DNA of 64,000 nt from Siphonodentalium dalli (Eukaryota; Mollusca; Scaphopoda; Gadilida; Siphonodentaliidae), in NCBI GenBank assembly GCA_032622095.1, contig CP136066.1, forward strand, positions 182,068,716 through 182,132,715, written 5' to 3'. Shown here one piece after another: positions 1 to 12,305 of this stretch. Within the stretch, counting starts at the first letter, position 1. Each line of letters begins with the position of its first letter. The position numbers and the translations under genes are program-made. The notes beneath the pieces are model-generated. The model worked only from the letters and a program-made list of their open reading frames with translations, was not told where the DNA came from and searched no databases.

Positions 1-283
1 TTGCGCAACAGTTCGCTCCGATTTTTTGAAAGAACTGTGCTGTCTGGAGTCTCAAATTACACTTATGCCTAGTAATGCTCACATATCGTGTTATGGTCCC
101 TTTCCGAGATCATATTGGTTCATAAATACTTGCTATACTTTTATAAGGTCCTGCTAAACTTATTCAAGCGATCGAATGTAGAAAACGGGGATTGAATTGT
201 CCTCAACGCGAAACCATAAACATATATACGGAAGCATGGAGCCGCCACATACAAAAATACAGTCTACGCCTAGAGGCTAGAAC

Positions 284-385
284 GATAATCGGCGTATATA
301 CACCGACCATCGGCGTAGTTAACCAGACCATCTGCGTATATACGCCGACCATCGGTGTAACTTATCGACGTAACTACGCTGATGG
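284..385. repeat. Short imperfect repeat of CGGCGTATATACACCGACC
   Basis: Two main units and flanking partial ones, about 38-bp period. The 68-codon frame over it is repeat only. Confidence 0.55.
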
Positions 386-554
386 TCACAAACGGTGAAT
401 AAAGACAAGGAGAACAAGTTTCCTCTGCATTAACCCACTCCTGTCCTATTAACTTCTGGTCATTAGCGAACTGAGAATGGTGTTTCCCTTGGTCAATTGT
501 GGACAGATTTATTTTTCAATATGAGGATATACAAAGAATAAAATGTGAACCGTC

Positions 555-745
555 AGGACTCATAATGAGGCGAGTCTGAGCAGATTATGTGCGGACAATG
601 ATACAAATAAGCCAACTCACGACTTTTCAGGTGTACCCCCTTTAACATGCATTTTCACTGGCCCGCGCCATAAAACGAAATAACGGCTATGGCTCCATTA
701 TCTGCTTATTTCATAATCAAATACTCACATTATATACATATTTCA
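555..745 (-). repeat. Dispersed repeat family A, partial, reverse
   Basis: GCGCCATAAAACGAAATAAC, GCTCCATTATCTGCTTATTT and CAGATTATGTGCGGACAATG are the reverse complement of the family A phrases. Confidence 0.6.
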
Positions 746-752
746 CAGTATA

Positions 753-852
753 CAGTAATGCCCTAATTAATCGACTGCTTAACCACAGCATAATTATGGG
801 TAACTTTTCAGGATTTAGTCGGAAATATGGCTTGTTGCCATTCATCGGAAAG
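753..852. mobile_element. Truncated copy of the 4116 MITE, opposite orientation
   Basis: Begins TACAGTAATGCCCTAATTAA and continues through the internal GGATTTAGTCGGAAATATGG segment to CATTCATCGGAAAG, matching the reverse complement of 4116-4239. The far end is missing. Confidence 0.7.
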
Positions 853-3315
853 TTTTCACCTTGTCGCACCACTATACTTGACTGATAAACTCATAAAGAA
901 GCTGCAGGAATCGTAACAGGACTCAACCGATTGGTATCCGATAAAGATCTACTCCTTGAAATAGTCTGACCAACGCTTAGTAATAGACGCTGACATCATC
1001 AATTATACTACAAGTACATACAATTAATAACAAACTTGTACGCAACTACTTATCTACTACCTTACCCCCCCGTGTTGGCAATATCTCGAGATACTCAAAG
1101 CGGAATCCTGGAAACTTCTATTGTTACCGCTGTTACACAGACATTAAGAAAAGTCGTTCCTACCCTTTACTTTACTTTAAACATATTTTATTGTAAATTC
1201 ATTTACAACTGGATAGAGATACAAGTTTTAACAACTTACATTGTCGGATTGTCCTACCCTTTATGACACAATCATGGAATAAGCTTCCAACGATCGTAAC
1301 TGATGCGTTTAACCAAACAGAATTGAAGGTCAATCTTAGTTTTATAGATTTGACCCTCAAACCACCTCCTTATTTTCAGACTGGAAGTAGCAAGAAAATA
1401 TTATCCATTCCAAAAATGCGCAACGGTTGTAGTGAACTTCGCTCAGATATGTATATTAAATTTATAGCTAAGGCCCAACGTTTACTAGTGGCACAGAGCT
1501 CGAGGATGCCTTACACTTTTTCGAATGTCAATTATTCCGACCGCAAAGAACTAAATTATATGACAGACTAGATGATAATGCTTTCACAACAGTAGACGTA
1601 AACCATTTCCTCAGAGGCGCCCCAAACATTTCACAGCATCGAAACCAACTACTCTTTTACATTGTCAAAAATCAGCTCAGAAAGCAAACGTTTCACTTAA
1701 CGAAAAACAATCGTAACTACTCACGGCATGGCTGGCATGATATCTATAGGAGATGACATCGGGACCTGTAGTCACAATCCACCAATCACCAGACAGCATC
1801 ATCATCAATATTCTTTATATTACATGTACATTATCTTTATTTATCTTGTTTAAAAATTTGTGTAAATATTGTCTGGAGAGGGGCCACCTTAAATTGTTAT
1901 AACTTGTGCCCGAATCCCTTGTAACTTGTGTTACAATATATATGTTTAAACCAACTCCTACACCACCTATCACGGAATATTCCCCACGACAAACGGGGTG
2001 CCACATTAGGTGTTCTTACCTCTCGCAATGGGGTTGTAGCCATATCTACCCTGTGTCCACCCGGGGATCCGGAAAATTTGAGTCAATAAACCAATTTGAA
2101 TGGCATTGATAGCATCGATTCGCATCGTCTGTTTACATGTATTCTGCATCTAAAACGCCATACCGTATCATTGTCACCACGCAACACAATCATGCTATTT
2201 GACCTGTCTACAAATTTAGGCTATGTTGTAATTCTATATAGATATTTTAGAGACCATTCTCGGTGTTAAATGTGAATGATTTTGTGCCCACGATTCGACG
2301 GAATACAACTCAATTTGTAAGGGGCGCCTGTCCTTGACACAACTGAAAACACCACGATATGGTCTGAACAATCATACCCATGCATTATGCCCGAGCCGGT
2401 ACACACGGTATGGAGAATAACGAGGTTTGCCGAATGGGTAACGAGTGTTGCATGTATTACTCATGTTGATCGATGGTAATCTGGGCACTTGGGACTATAA
2501 TAGATGTTCCCATCATTGTCCGTTGATCCTTCCATTGGGCATATGCTGCATGAGCTTATCGGAATATCCTGCTGATTCTGAGTGATGCCATGGATATATG
2601 GATTGGTAATGACAAAACATTACCAGGCTATTCGTGTATTGTAAACACGTCCCGGTGGGAAACGTTAGGTAATGTTAATACTATATACTGCTGAACTGAA
2701 AACCCGAGTGGGCCGAGTTAGGTGATTTCTTATACATATATAGAATGTTCTGTGATACGAATTTACCTATAAATCGATTGCAAACATCTTACCGGGTACA
2801 TTATATTTTTGCGGCATCTTAGATAGTTTGTGCCGGGCTGTATGGGATGGGACATGGACAAAAGTGACAAATGGCTGAACAGCATCGGAATATCGTGGAA
2901 CTGCCAATTTCGGGAATAATTTCAAACGCAGAAGGCTCGTTTGGTGTTAAAACGAACAATGCATTAACCCATTTGTAGACCAAGTTCAAATTGCATGGAC
3001 GACCTTTAATGCAAGTTTTAGAGTATAATGCTAGGTAGGTGTGGGTGGAAACAGTTCTTGCAAACTATCTCAAGACTTAGTTTGCATAGAGACTTCATAT
3101 TTTCACGACATGATGCACTAACCAAACGGAAGATTTTGTTTAATCCTGAGGGACGTACATCTGCTTGTTTAAGTGGTGGCGCTAACAGGGGTACTAACTA
3201 TTTCTCAAGAAATAAGGGAAAAGAGTGGTCATATTTTCAAGGAATGATAAGTTACGACAAAAACCAAGGCAGTTTAGCTTAAAATTTCAGGGATGTACAT
3301 TAGAGCTGCATGATT
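853..3315. other. No gene seen
   Basis: AT-rich with several frames up to 102 codons (1263-1571), none with domains, splice context or coding-like composition that I would trust. Confidence 0.4.
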
Positions 3316-3637
3316 TTAAAAGGGTGTGCTATGAGGGGCAGCGCTGCATTTGGTGGCAGGAATGGGGGTGACAACAAGACATGCCACCTCCTCGAAAATA
3401 CAATATAATGTAACTGTTAAATGTACTCTGTAATAATGATATATGTGTATATTGAACATCATATATCCTATACATCCTGTCCTATAGCATAATCGAAAGA
3501 CATTTTCGACGTTTGCCATCGTTGTCGGACATGACCTCAAGGCCGCCAAAAGGTGAACATTAAACTCGGCCAATGAAATTTCCATCAGAGCCATCTCTGT
3601 CCTTGATACATAGTTTCTGCTATCCGAGCACAAAGAT
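3316..3637 (-). CDS. Weak candidate terminal exon, unrecognised
   Basis: After an acceptor-like TGTAGTTCAG, one frame stays open to a stop at 3316. The first 60 residues have coding-like composition (TEMALMEISLAEFNVHLLAA, then LRSCPTTMANVENVFRLC) with spaced cysteines. The remainder is low in information and the true 3' boundary is uncertain. No homology is recognised. It could be a final exon of the same - strand gene as 6046-5857, but phases do not connect directly. Confidence 0.25.
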
Positions 3638-4115
3638 CTGAACTACACTGTTTTATCTTCTGCTAAAAATTGTTTCAATGCAGTTGACATAATTACGAAT
3701 TGACGTTGATTTAATTATGCTGTCCATAATTCCTTCACATATTTATATTTTGTCCAAGCGTATATTACCCAAATTTTAATTATAATCTCCGACAATAATG
3801 CTTGGTGTATACTTATGCAGCCGCAGTGCGTTGATTTGTGTTAGTTATTGTAGCATGCCAGCGGATATCGGTAGGATATCCCGAGAACATGAGGCGGTAA
3901 TCTCTAACCAAAACTTTATATTTATTACATACCAACAGAAACAAATGTGATATTATTTGGATCTTATCTGGTAGACATTCGTTTGTTTGGAATTATTTTC
4001 TTAAATTCTCGTTACGTCGCCTTTAGCATCGTTATTATGCAGTGCGTCTCCGGTGTTATATAGTCCAAGATCGCACCAGAGCAACTGACAGAGGCACATA
4101 CTTGAACTAATAATA

Positions 4116-4239
4116 CAGTAATGCCCTAAATGATCGACTCCTTTCCGATGAATGGCAACAAGCCATATTTCCGACTAAATCCTGAAAGTTACCCATAATT
4201 CTGCCGTGGTTAAGGAGTCGATTATTTAGGGTATTACTG
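4116..4239. mobile_element. Small TA-flanked MITE
   Basis: 124 bp flanked by TA dinucleotides, with about 30-bp inverted ends CAGTAATGCCCTAAATGAT and the inverted CAGTAATACCCTAAATAAT. The TA target fits a Tc1/mariner-type non-autonomous element. No coding capacity. Confidence 0.75.
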
Positions 4240-4619
4240 TACAACGGGTGTGTAATATAACAAGTTCGTGGACAATAATAGTCTTGCGTTAATATGTCAT
4301 GCAGCTATAGTGCTGAGCTGAATTACAAGGATCGATTTCCATTGCTCGTCGAGAGAGATTTTATAAATGTTGACTTCTCTACTTTCAATATATCACCGGA
4401 ATTTATAATAACAGTTGTAGCGGCTGGTGCAAATATAGAAGGCTAGTGTGCCCGGCGCATGGATAACAATAATTAAAAAAAATATGTTTTAGAAACGAGA
4501 GTGCCTCCTTAACACGCATTTAGTTTTTGTCTTAACGACAAACCCTGTGGTGACCGATGGGCTATTCCCATCACTTCTCTCAAAATTATGTTACATTGGA
4601 TCAGACTACTTCGCGACTA

Positions 4620-4895
4620 CTTCAACATATTCTCATGCAAATAGGTTCATATTGAACGTATTTCAAAAACCCAAATAAGTCTATATTGGCATTATTTGAA
4701 TCTGGATGACGGTCTATGAACGTGAATGGGGCATGGAAACAGTCGATTCTGAAATAAGTCCACAATGAGCGTATACCCGTTATTCCGTTGAATGGCGCGG
4801 GCTGCAGTGAAACCACATTGTATAAAGAGCGTCAGTCTGGTAAGTCGTGTGGATGAAAACAGTTAGATTAAATAATGCCAATTTGGGCGTGTCTC
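4620..4895 (+). repeat. Dispersed repeat family B, copy 1
   Basis: GATTCTGAAATAAGTCCACA, CCGTTATTCCGTTGAATGGC and AAGAGCG..CTGGTAAGT match 30525-30890. Distantly similar to family A. AATAATGCCAATATGGGCGT phrases recur in it and at 5580-5605. Confidence 0.6.
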
Positions 4896-4924
4896 GTATG
4901 GATTGCATCAAATACACCCGATAC

Positions 4925-5493
4925 GGCAGGGGGGGGGGGGGGGGGGGGGCTCGGAATTTTTTTTCAGGCACGTATGGCATTTTTTCCCTTTCGATCATTT
5001 TTTGTACCCATCCACCCCCACCGCCAAATTTTTTTCCGTTTTCGGCAGTTTTTTCCGACCATTTTTTGACACCCACCCCCTTTTAACACTAAAACAGAGA
5101 TTTGCGGGGGGAAATTCACTGTAAACAGCTGTATATGAATTTCTGTGCATACTATTTATCATGGATGTTAACATGGACATGTAAATAGGAATGAGTAATT
5201 TTGAGGTCATTCGGTCAAAAAAACATGGCTGCCAGCGGCCATCTTGGATTTCAAAATTTGCAACAAAATACAACACGATAACTGCCTGCAGTCAGTTTAC
5301 CAGTTAGAATTACATTATTTCTCTCATTCAAACTGATTCAAAGTGGTTTTGAAGCCCAACTCATTGCCAAAACACTAAAAACAATCAGGAATTTTTTTTT
5401 TAGTTGCGGAAAAAATTGCTTGTTGGTGGCTTTGACCACCCACCCACCCCGGCATACGTGCCGGAAGAAATGTTTTCACCCCCCCCCCCTGGA
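4925..5493. mobile_element. Inverted-repeat element with poly(G) termini
   Basis: The left end is CAG followed by about 20 G, then T-rich DNA and GGCACGTATGGC. The right end, inverted, is CCAG followed by about 9 G, then CTTCCGGCACGTATGCC. Interior unique, without a gene. The overlapping open frames here are low-complexity artefacts. Confidence 0.5.
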
Positions 5494-5856
5494 TACGGAC
5501 GTATTATGTAATATGAATAAGCTCACATACGACTGTTTCGTGCCCCATTTACGTTCATATAGAGCGTAATTCAGATTCAAATAATGCCGATATGGGCGTA
5601 TTTAGGTTTTTTAAATACGTTCAATCAAGAGACGAGGCCGACTACTTAGCATCGACATATTATAAGCTGTGCGGCAGAAAACAATCATAGGCTATATTTT
5701 TTCAAACTAGGATAGTGTAAGCTTATTAAAGCTGATTACTCGACAGCGAAAGCTGAAACTACCAATAATATAGTTTTTCGATGTTTGCCGTACGATGTAC
5801 TACGTGTGTAGATATGAAACTTGCTATTAACCGTCAGTAACATGCGGCCATCTTAC

Positions 5857-6046
5857 CTGGGATGATGATTTGCGCCGACCCGAGGGTGCATGCTTCGTCG
5901 CGGGACTCACTCCGTTTGAGACACGCTGTCATTATGTTTATTGAGGAGACATCGTTCGCATTGTCAAAAACTTTTGAGATCAGGTCTCGCTGCGTTAGAG
6001 CAAATGACTTGAAGTCTAGTCTGAGGACGCTAACACCAAAGCTATC
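5857..6046 (-). CDS. Internal exon of an unrecognised protein
   Basis: Only one of the three frames is open across 190 nt, and it is bounded by strong splice sites: acceptor GTATTTGTGTTTCAG before GAT, donor CCAG/GTAAGA. It codes for 63 residues beginning DSFGVSVLRLDFKSFALTQ, with two cysteines near the C-terminal side (TACLKRSESRDEACTLG). I do not recognise a domain. The pattern (amphipathic stretch, then Cys pair) fits an extracellular protein but is not diagnostic. Enters in phase 0, leaves in phase 1. Neighbouring exons were not identified. The TTAA-flanked MITE at 6105-6548 sits in the intron just upstream. Confidence 0.6.
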
Positions 6047-6104
6047 CTGAAACACAAATACAGATTATGTTAGAAACAGATACCTCAGTCTCAAAAAGGT
6101 ACAA

Positions 6105-6548
6105 TTAACCCTTTACCCAACAAACCGGCCAAAAACGCCCAAATAAAGCTTCAACAGCCTAAAATATCTTCGGTCTGTCTCAATAACACCATAAAAATAT
6201 GGATATCATTGGAACCGGTTCATTGATCACATTGTGATGGTTACAGTTATGCCCTGTGCCAATGCATTCTCTTATATATGCGAGTCGACCATAGGTCGCC
6301 TCGCATATATAAGAGAATGCATTGGCCTAAAAAAATTATTTTTTAACACTTTTTTACCATAATTTTATAATTTTTTCTTACATTTTTTAACATTTTTTAT
6401 AATATTTTTCTACATTCTTTGACAATTTTATCATTTTAATATGTGTTAAGCCAATGCATTCTCTTATATATGCGAGGCGACCTATGGTCGACTCGCATAT
6501 ATAAGAGAATGCATTGGCACAGGGCCGTTCTGTTAGGTAAAGGGTTAA
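6105..6548. mobile_element. TTAA-flanked, piggyBac-like MITE with two hairpins (copy 1)
   Basis: Both ends read TTAACCCTTTACC..., as inverted repeats, and TTAA lies at each border. A TTAA target and CCC/GGG ends are typical of piggyBac-superfamily elements. 444 bp with no transposase. Inside lie about 150 bp of unique sequence, a 69-nt hairpin (6258-6326), a T-rich spacer and a second hairpin in the opposite sense (6450-6518). Confidence 0.8.
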
Positions 6549-6599
6549 CAGAGAAACATAATCATGTTGGAGACCAACATATCCTCGCGCAAATACGCA

Positions 6600-6965
6600 C
6601 ATACTCGACATATAATGTGAAATATGTACATAATGAGATTATTTGATTCTGAAATAAGCAGATAATGGAGTCATAGCGGTTATTTCGTTTTTTTTTGTGC
6701 GGGCCACAGTGAAAACACATTTCAATGAGCGTACACACTTGAACAGTTGTGGGTTGGCTTATATATATGTCATTGACCGCACATAATCTGCTTAGAATCT
6801 CCCCTTTATGAGTAGATACTATGGCTAAAATGCTCTCATTTTCAGCACATTATATCGACTCAAAAAGAGCTGATTCTAAGCAGATTATCTACCTAAAACA
6901 AGTTATATTGTGAGCAGACAATGTGCAGTTTTCTGGAGAACAGGCTGTAGAGACAGATGATACAT
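6600..6965 (+). repeat. Dispersed repeat family A, copy 1
   Basis: Shares GATTATTTGATTCTGAA..TAAG, GTGGGTTGGCTTAT, ACAATCTGCTTAGAATC and GGAGAACAGGCTG with 50180-50555, and its first half in reverse complement with 555-745. Internally palindromic in the AATCTGCTTAGAATC/GATTCTAAGCAGATT portion. Confidence 0.65.
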
Positions 6966-7450
6966 CAGTCTCACCCAAACGTTCTGAGGCTGATAGCTGT
7001 CGAAATGGGACACAAGTTGCTGTAATCAATTTGTATTATCTGTAAGGGGATGTCCATCTTAAATTGTGCAGAACTTGTTCTCCAATCCCTTTATGCATTC
7101 TTTATACTTAATACTAATAAAAATATTTATATCAAACAAGTTGTCCCTGATTGGTCACACACACACACACAAAATTATATAACTCTATTGTTTTGGTACA
7201 CTTGCTCGTTCGTTTAAACATATGAGTTTGCATCTACCGGAGTAACCAAATGTTGTACATGTCATTGCTTAGCTGTGGCTAATGATGATTAAGTAACACC
7301 ATTGTGTTTCCCGTGTGAGCATGGTGACACATGTTTATATAGTTTTTTTTAATAAGAATTGCGACATTTCCCAGCATGAAGTAACGGCCATTTTGTGGTA
7401 GACTTTCTACATATATATGGTTTGCGACCATGCATTGTGTGTATATTTAA

Positions 7451-7735
7451 TTATATTACTAATTGTTTCAATTTAGCACAATCGGGGTATGCCAGTACCA
7501 GAGGTGCAAGCTCTTGTTTGCTCCATGCAGTAAAATCAACTACCAACTTGATTTTACGAGACGAAACATGGGTATGAATATCCAACTTATTGAGCAGAAT
7601 GTAGACTATTGACTTCAAAGCTGGTAACACAAATATATTCACTGCAGAGTTACAAAAAGCAAACACCAGATCTAGCTCATAGCAATGCGATATTTCGTAA
7701 TTACATTGTCCATTGCAGGTTAAAACATTTGTCAA
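7451..7735 (-). CDS. VWA-like open frame, possible exon or pseudogene
   Basis: A 94-codon open frame that resembles the first half of a von Willebrand factor A domain: LDLVFAF in place of the first beta strand, then LPALKSIVYILLNKLDI like the usual first helix, then IKLVVDFT as the second strand, and LVLAYPDCAKLKQ. The metal-site DxSxS is not conserved (CNSAV instead), so metal binding is unlikely or the copy is decayed. A possible phase-1 acceptor (AAATAACAG) precedes it but lacks a pyrimidine tract, and I see no strong donor. Several cysteines precede the domain. It may be a genuine exon of a secreted protein or a relic. Confidence 0.38.
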   Translation of the reverse strand: MTNVLTCNGQCNYEISHCYELDLVFAFCNSAVNIFVLPALKSIVYILLNKLDIHTHVSSRKIKLVVDFTAWSKQELAPLVLAYPDCAKLKQLVI

Positions 7736-7767
7736 CGTTCCATCTGTTATTTCAGTTTTATCTCATT

Positions 7768-8012
7768 TTTACCCTGTGCCAATGCATTCTCTTATATGTG
7801 CGAGTCGACCATAGGTCACCTCGCATATATAAGAGAATGCATTGGCCTAACAATTTTTTATCATTTTTTTTAAATAAATGTTTCTTACAATTTTTAGGAC
7901 ATAAAATAAAAAATATCCATTACCCTGTAGGGAACCCCACACATATATAGAAGCATATAGAAGAGTGTCGTCTGCTCATGTTTGTCTGGGGCTCTGTATG
8001 GGTGAAATTATA
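7768..8012. mobile_element. Inverted partial copy of the 8346-8810 element
   Basis: Hairpin at 7778-7846 followed by about 165 bp (with CCTGTAGGGAACCCCACACA and CTCATGTTTGTCTGGGGC) that match 8527-8690 in reverse complement. It lacks the terminal ATATGTGACCC repeat. Together the two copies make a large inverted repeat around 8013-8526, which otherwise holds unremarkable AT-rich DNA. Confidence 0.7.
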
Positions 8013-8345
8013 AAATATTTGAGAAGTCTAATTTAGGATATTAGTCTTCATAACAAATCAAGGTGATATTATTCTGCCAAAAATGACACAGATATTGATG
8101 CTTATTCCATTATTTCAGTTTTCTAAGCAATCAGGTTTGTCCAGCATATCATCAAACCTGAGTATCCATTGTTTACAACTTTACTGATATATCATTCAGT
8201 GAATGAAATAGTCCGTAGTTTGGTCATTAATTTAACATAGCTCGTCCATTTTACTCTAAATCCCGCCCGTAATTGGCCAACTGTCAATTGGATCACCGTT
8301 TCATACCCCAATAAAACGAACATGACGTCACAAATTGTTGACCTA

Positions 8346-8810
8346 ATATGTGACCCGCCATATCAAATCCAGTCGTAAGTCGGGATTTGTTTTACCCTGT
8401 GCCAATGCATTCTCTTATATATGCGAGTCGACCATATGTCGCCTCGCATATATAAGAGAATGCATTGGCCTAACAATTTTTTACAATTTTAATAATTTGT
8501 TCTTGTATTCTTTAACAATTTTATAATTTCACCCATACAGAGCCCCAGAAAAACATGAGCAGACGACACTCTTCTATATGCTTCTATATATGTGTGGGGC
8601 TCCCTGCAGGGTAATGGATGTTTTTTATTTTATGTCCTAAAAAATGTAAGAAACATTTATTTAAAAAAAATGATAAAAAATTGTTAGGCCAATGCATTCT
8701 CTTATATATGCGAGGCGACCTATGGTCGACTCGCATATATAAGAGAATGCATTGGCACAGGGTAAAAAAATCCCGACTTACTACTGGATTTAATATGGCG
8801 GGTTACATAT
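8346..8810. mobile_element. MITE with ATATGTGACCCGCC ends and two hairpins
   Basis: About 55-bp terminal inverted repeats starting ATATGTGACCCGCCATAT; the right copy is inverted with a few changes. Immediately inside each end lies a 69-nt hairpin (8401-8469, 8688-8756). The terminal sequence is unrelated to the TTAACCC elements, although the hairpins are the same. Confidence 0.75.
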
Positions 8811-9678
8811 GACATACTCACTGAAAGCGGTCGGCAAAATGAATTACATCTGAGGCCAGTTATTTATATCAATGTGCTGCGTGGGCTAGTCTCAAATTAT
8901 CGGCAGATTTTGTGAAAATAAATAAGAATACATGCAGCTTTTTTATGGGAATACATGTAAATCATCAAAAAGCAATATAAATATAATAAATGAATGTAGT
9001 GGGTGTGGAATACGCATGAGGTCGTTGTTGGCACATTTAGTGAGAACCGCTTCGCGGTTCAGATAATATGCCACAGCGGCCATAACGCCATATCCACTGA
9101 TAACACACACCCGCTATATTTTAATTCTTAAAGTGACGTGAAACACTCCGGTATAGAGTGACGCTCGATGGCGAAATCGTTTTCGTTAGTTTATCATCGA
9201 TAGATGCGTCCCGAATCGAGTAGTAAATATTTACAATTGAGCGCAGTTCAGACGATGTTTCAGACGATGGTACGGTTGATTTGCTTCAAATTTTCAGCTA
9301 TGTCAGTAGAATGTTCCATTCATCCAGTTGGCATAGCGCCTGAATGCTTACTATCAGTTTCACGCACTGGAACAAGTACATAGTATGTCTTTAAATTAAG
9401 TTTGCCACAAATCTGACATTATATACCTTAGATGTAAATATACACATGGATACATCGCCATGTGACGCGACCATTCAAGATAAATATTGCGATATAATTA
9501 ACAACATGTTTACTATCTTGTTATACCCTTTAAAAGTGCTGCGCAGTTTTGAGAAAGAGAAACGTAGAATCACTCCCCAAATTTGCCTCCACGTGACACA
9601 CAATCTGATTGCACAACCGAAATGCTTTGCACCCGACTATCTGAAAGCTTCATCGCCAAGCAGTAAGATAATATTTCG

Positions 9679-10484
9679 TTAACCCTTTCATGACGGTTCG
9701 CCTAGCATATATACGAGAATGCATTGGCCTATTATTATTATTTATCCACTTTTCTTACATTCTTTAGCAATTTTTTATCATGTTTTTCTTACATTTTTTT
9801 CTCAATTTTTCTCATTTTTTCTTACATTCTTTATCATTTTTTTTTATCATTTGTTCTTACATGTATAAGAATTTTTATCATTTTTTTCTTATTTTCGTTA
9901 ACAATTTTATCATTTTCTCTTACATTCTTTAACAATTTTATCATTTTTTTATCATTTTTTTCTCTCAATTTTTTATAATTTTTTCTTAGATACTTTAACA
10001 ATTTTTATTATTTTGTTTTATCATTTGTTCTTACATATATAAGAATTTTATCATTTTTTTCTTATTTTCGTTAACAATTTTATCATTTTCTCTTACATTC
10101 TTTAGCAATTTTATCATTTTTTATAATTTTTCTTCAATTTTTTATCATTTTGTCTTACATTCTTTAACAATTTTTATCATTTTTCATTATTTCTTACATT
10201 CTTAAATTTTTTTTTATCATTTTTGTTAATTGTTTCTTACATTTTTTAACAATTATAAAAGTAGGCCAATGCATTCTCTTATAAATGCGAGGCGACCTAT
10301 GGTCGACCACAGGTCCCCAGAACAAACATTGACCCACCTCAATATATAGGATTAAATACTATTGGGGTGGGGTCAATTTTTTGTGTTCTGGGGACCTGTG
10401 TGGTCGACTTGCTTATATAAGAGCAAGCATTGGCACAGGGTTTTTCGAAAAAAATTGAGGAAGCTCCCGACATAAACGGGTTAA
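9679..10484. mobile_element. TTAA-flanked element, second family, with nested palindrome
   Basis: Borders TTAACCCTTTCATGACGG and, inverted, TTAACCCGTTTATGTCGGG, so the ends differ from the 6105 family but keep TTAA/CCC. Left half-hairpin 9701-9728, then about 530 bp of T-rich DNA (9729-10262) made of repeated TTATCATTTTT and CTTACATTCTTTAACAA phrases, then a hairpin (10264-10434) whose loop is interrupted by another palindrome (10308-10400). No transposase. Confidence 0.65.
10308..10400. mobile_element. Palindromic element nested in a hairpin loop
   Basis: 93 bp beginning CACAGGTCCCCAGAACA and ending with its inverted complement TGTTCTGGGGACCTGTG. It lies between the GGTCGAC and GTCGAC halves of the 69-nt hairpin loop, so it interrupts an otherwise recognisable copy. 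Confidence 0.7.
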
Positions 10485-12305
10485 GTCTCATCCATCGCTG
10501 ATGAAAGGATTGTCGGACAAACAATGCAAACAATACAATGTTTACTCCATTCATGTATTCATGTGCGTTTGTACACAATTGCTATAAAACCAATACTACT
10601 GTTTCTCTTCAAATAATTGAGTATGTCTCTCTTATTGGTGTGTATATTGAGAATCCATTCGTTACAGTAGCACGTGTGTATGTCAGTGGAAACAATGGAA
10701 TTAAGAGGGCTCAATTGATAAAGTCCGTGTGGTTTTGTTGATTGTTGTACCATGCATGATCTCGAAAGGGTTGACCAGAGTACCCAGGAACTCGAAAACT
10801 AGGGTAAGCATGATCTCCAATAACATTGAATATGGTACCTAAGATATCGACAGGTGTGCACAGGGTACTCAACCCCCCCCCAGAATAGGGTATCCAATAT
10901 CTCCAAAACGTTGATTGTGGTATCCATGGACTCTAAAATGTTGAGGAAACTGGTGGCTCGGTTGGTAAGTTGCATGGTGCCAACATAAGCCACCCAGCGA
11001 TTGCGAAGCTGATTCTTGTCCCGACAAACGCGGATTTGTTATCTGTGCAAAATGACGTTAACATGACTCGTGTATCTGACCAGATTGTCAGGAAGGGGGT
11101 CGGTGATTTATACGTGCAACGGTGTGGTATCAGCGGAACTAACTATTTGGTAGGAGGTATTTCCTTCACACATAAAACTTAAAAAACCTTGTGATATGGC
11201 ATAGCTGCTAAAACCACAATAAACCCCAATAAACCAAAGCACAATGTACTAGCCCTGTCATAACGGGAGCTGGGGCAGCAAAATCACAACCAATTAAACC
11301 TTCCTCTTTTGAACGTCGATATCTGCACGACTATCAAAACTTCATACCACCGGGAGGGTGGATCCGATCCAACTATTTTCTGTTATAGAAAACGTACATA
11401 TTGTGATTTTATCGGTACTGGTCGTCTATTTCTATGATTACAAGCTGTAGGGAAACTGGACTAGTTTATTCCATTTCTAGAGAAAATTTATGTTACTTCA
11501 GTAGGTCTTCCCAAAGAATACACGAAGTTCGCATGAAGTATTCAATGAATTCGTCGACATATTTTGATCCCAGGAATTAGGTAAACACATGAAATTCACA
11601 ATTACTGGTTGTATGTTTAATTTGTTATCTTAAAATAATATACCGCTTTAAATAAAACTAAGGAGATGTTTTTATTCACCAATTTACGGAAATTCGTTGC
11701 GTCATATAAGATATTTTTTTTTATAAAACTCACCCGAATACTGCACATATACATAAACAATACAATTCTCCAGATTGTAGATGAATCCATCGTTTTCTGA
11801 ATGATTGTTAATTAAACTTTCACATGTTTAATGACACGAAACTGAAAATTAAATCCTATTCTACAACACGCATTACATTGACATTTATGTCTTCTTCGTC
11901 GAAGGAAAACTTGTCACTAGGATATCCAATGGTAATTTGACGAGGAATTCACGCTAAATTCGCTTTCATCTTTACATAAGGTGAGACTCCTCCATATGTA
12001 AACAAAGCACGAATTAAGTGCAACGCGAGAAAGTTCACTTCGATGTTTTTGTTTGTGGAGCGCAGTTGTGGTGTCCTCATTGGAAAAAGACGTTCTGTTA
12101 CAACTAAAACTCGTTAGTTTTTGTGGACACACTTCAGTCAGCAGGCGTACGGCCTGCAGTTACTTCCGTTTCCTGTGAGGTCTTGCCAAATCAGACAGCT
12201 TCCGCGTCCTAATTCCCCCCACAGGGTTTGTCGTTAAGAAAGCGATTAAAGAAAGAGAAAAAAAAGTTATAAATGAGCTCCCCAATTTAACACTCATCTC
12301 TATTG
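10485..12305. other. No gene seen
   Basis: 10745-10960 has diverged phrases such as GGGTACTC and GGTATCCA every 50 bases or so, with a short C run at 10868. The rest is unremarkable. A phrase CACAGGGTTTGTCGTTAAGA at 12221 is shared, inverted, with 4533-4552. Confidence 0.4.

Noticed and set aside
4780-5124. Several overlapping glycine- or proline-rich frames
   Set aside because: They are translations of the poly(G) tract of the inverted-repeat element.
6258-8756. Regularly recurring palindromes as a CRISPR array
   Set aside because: Spacing is irregular, the repeats belong to MITEs, and the genome is eukaryotic.
9724-9978. 84-codon Phe/Leu/Ser-rich frame resembling a membrane protein
   Set aside because: It is the T-rich spacer of a MITE made of repeated TTATCATTTTT phrases.
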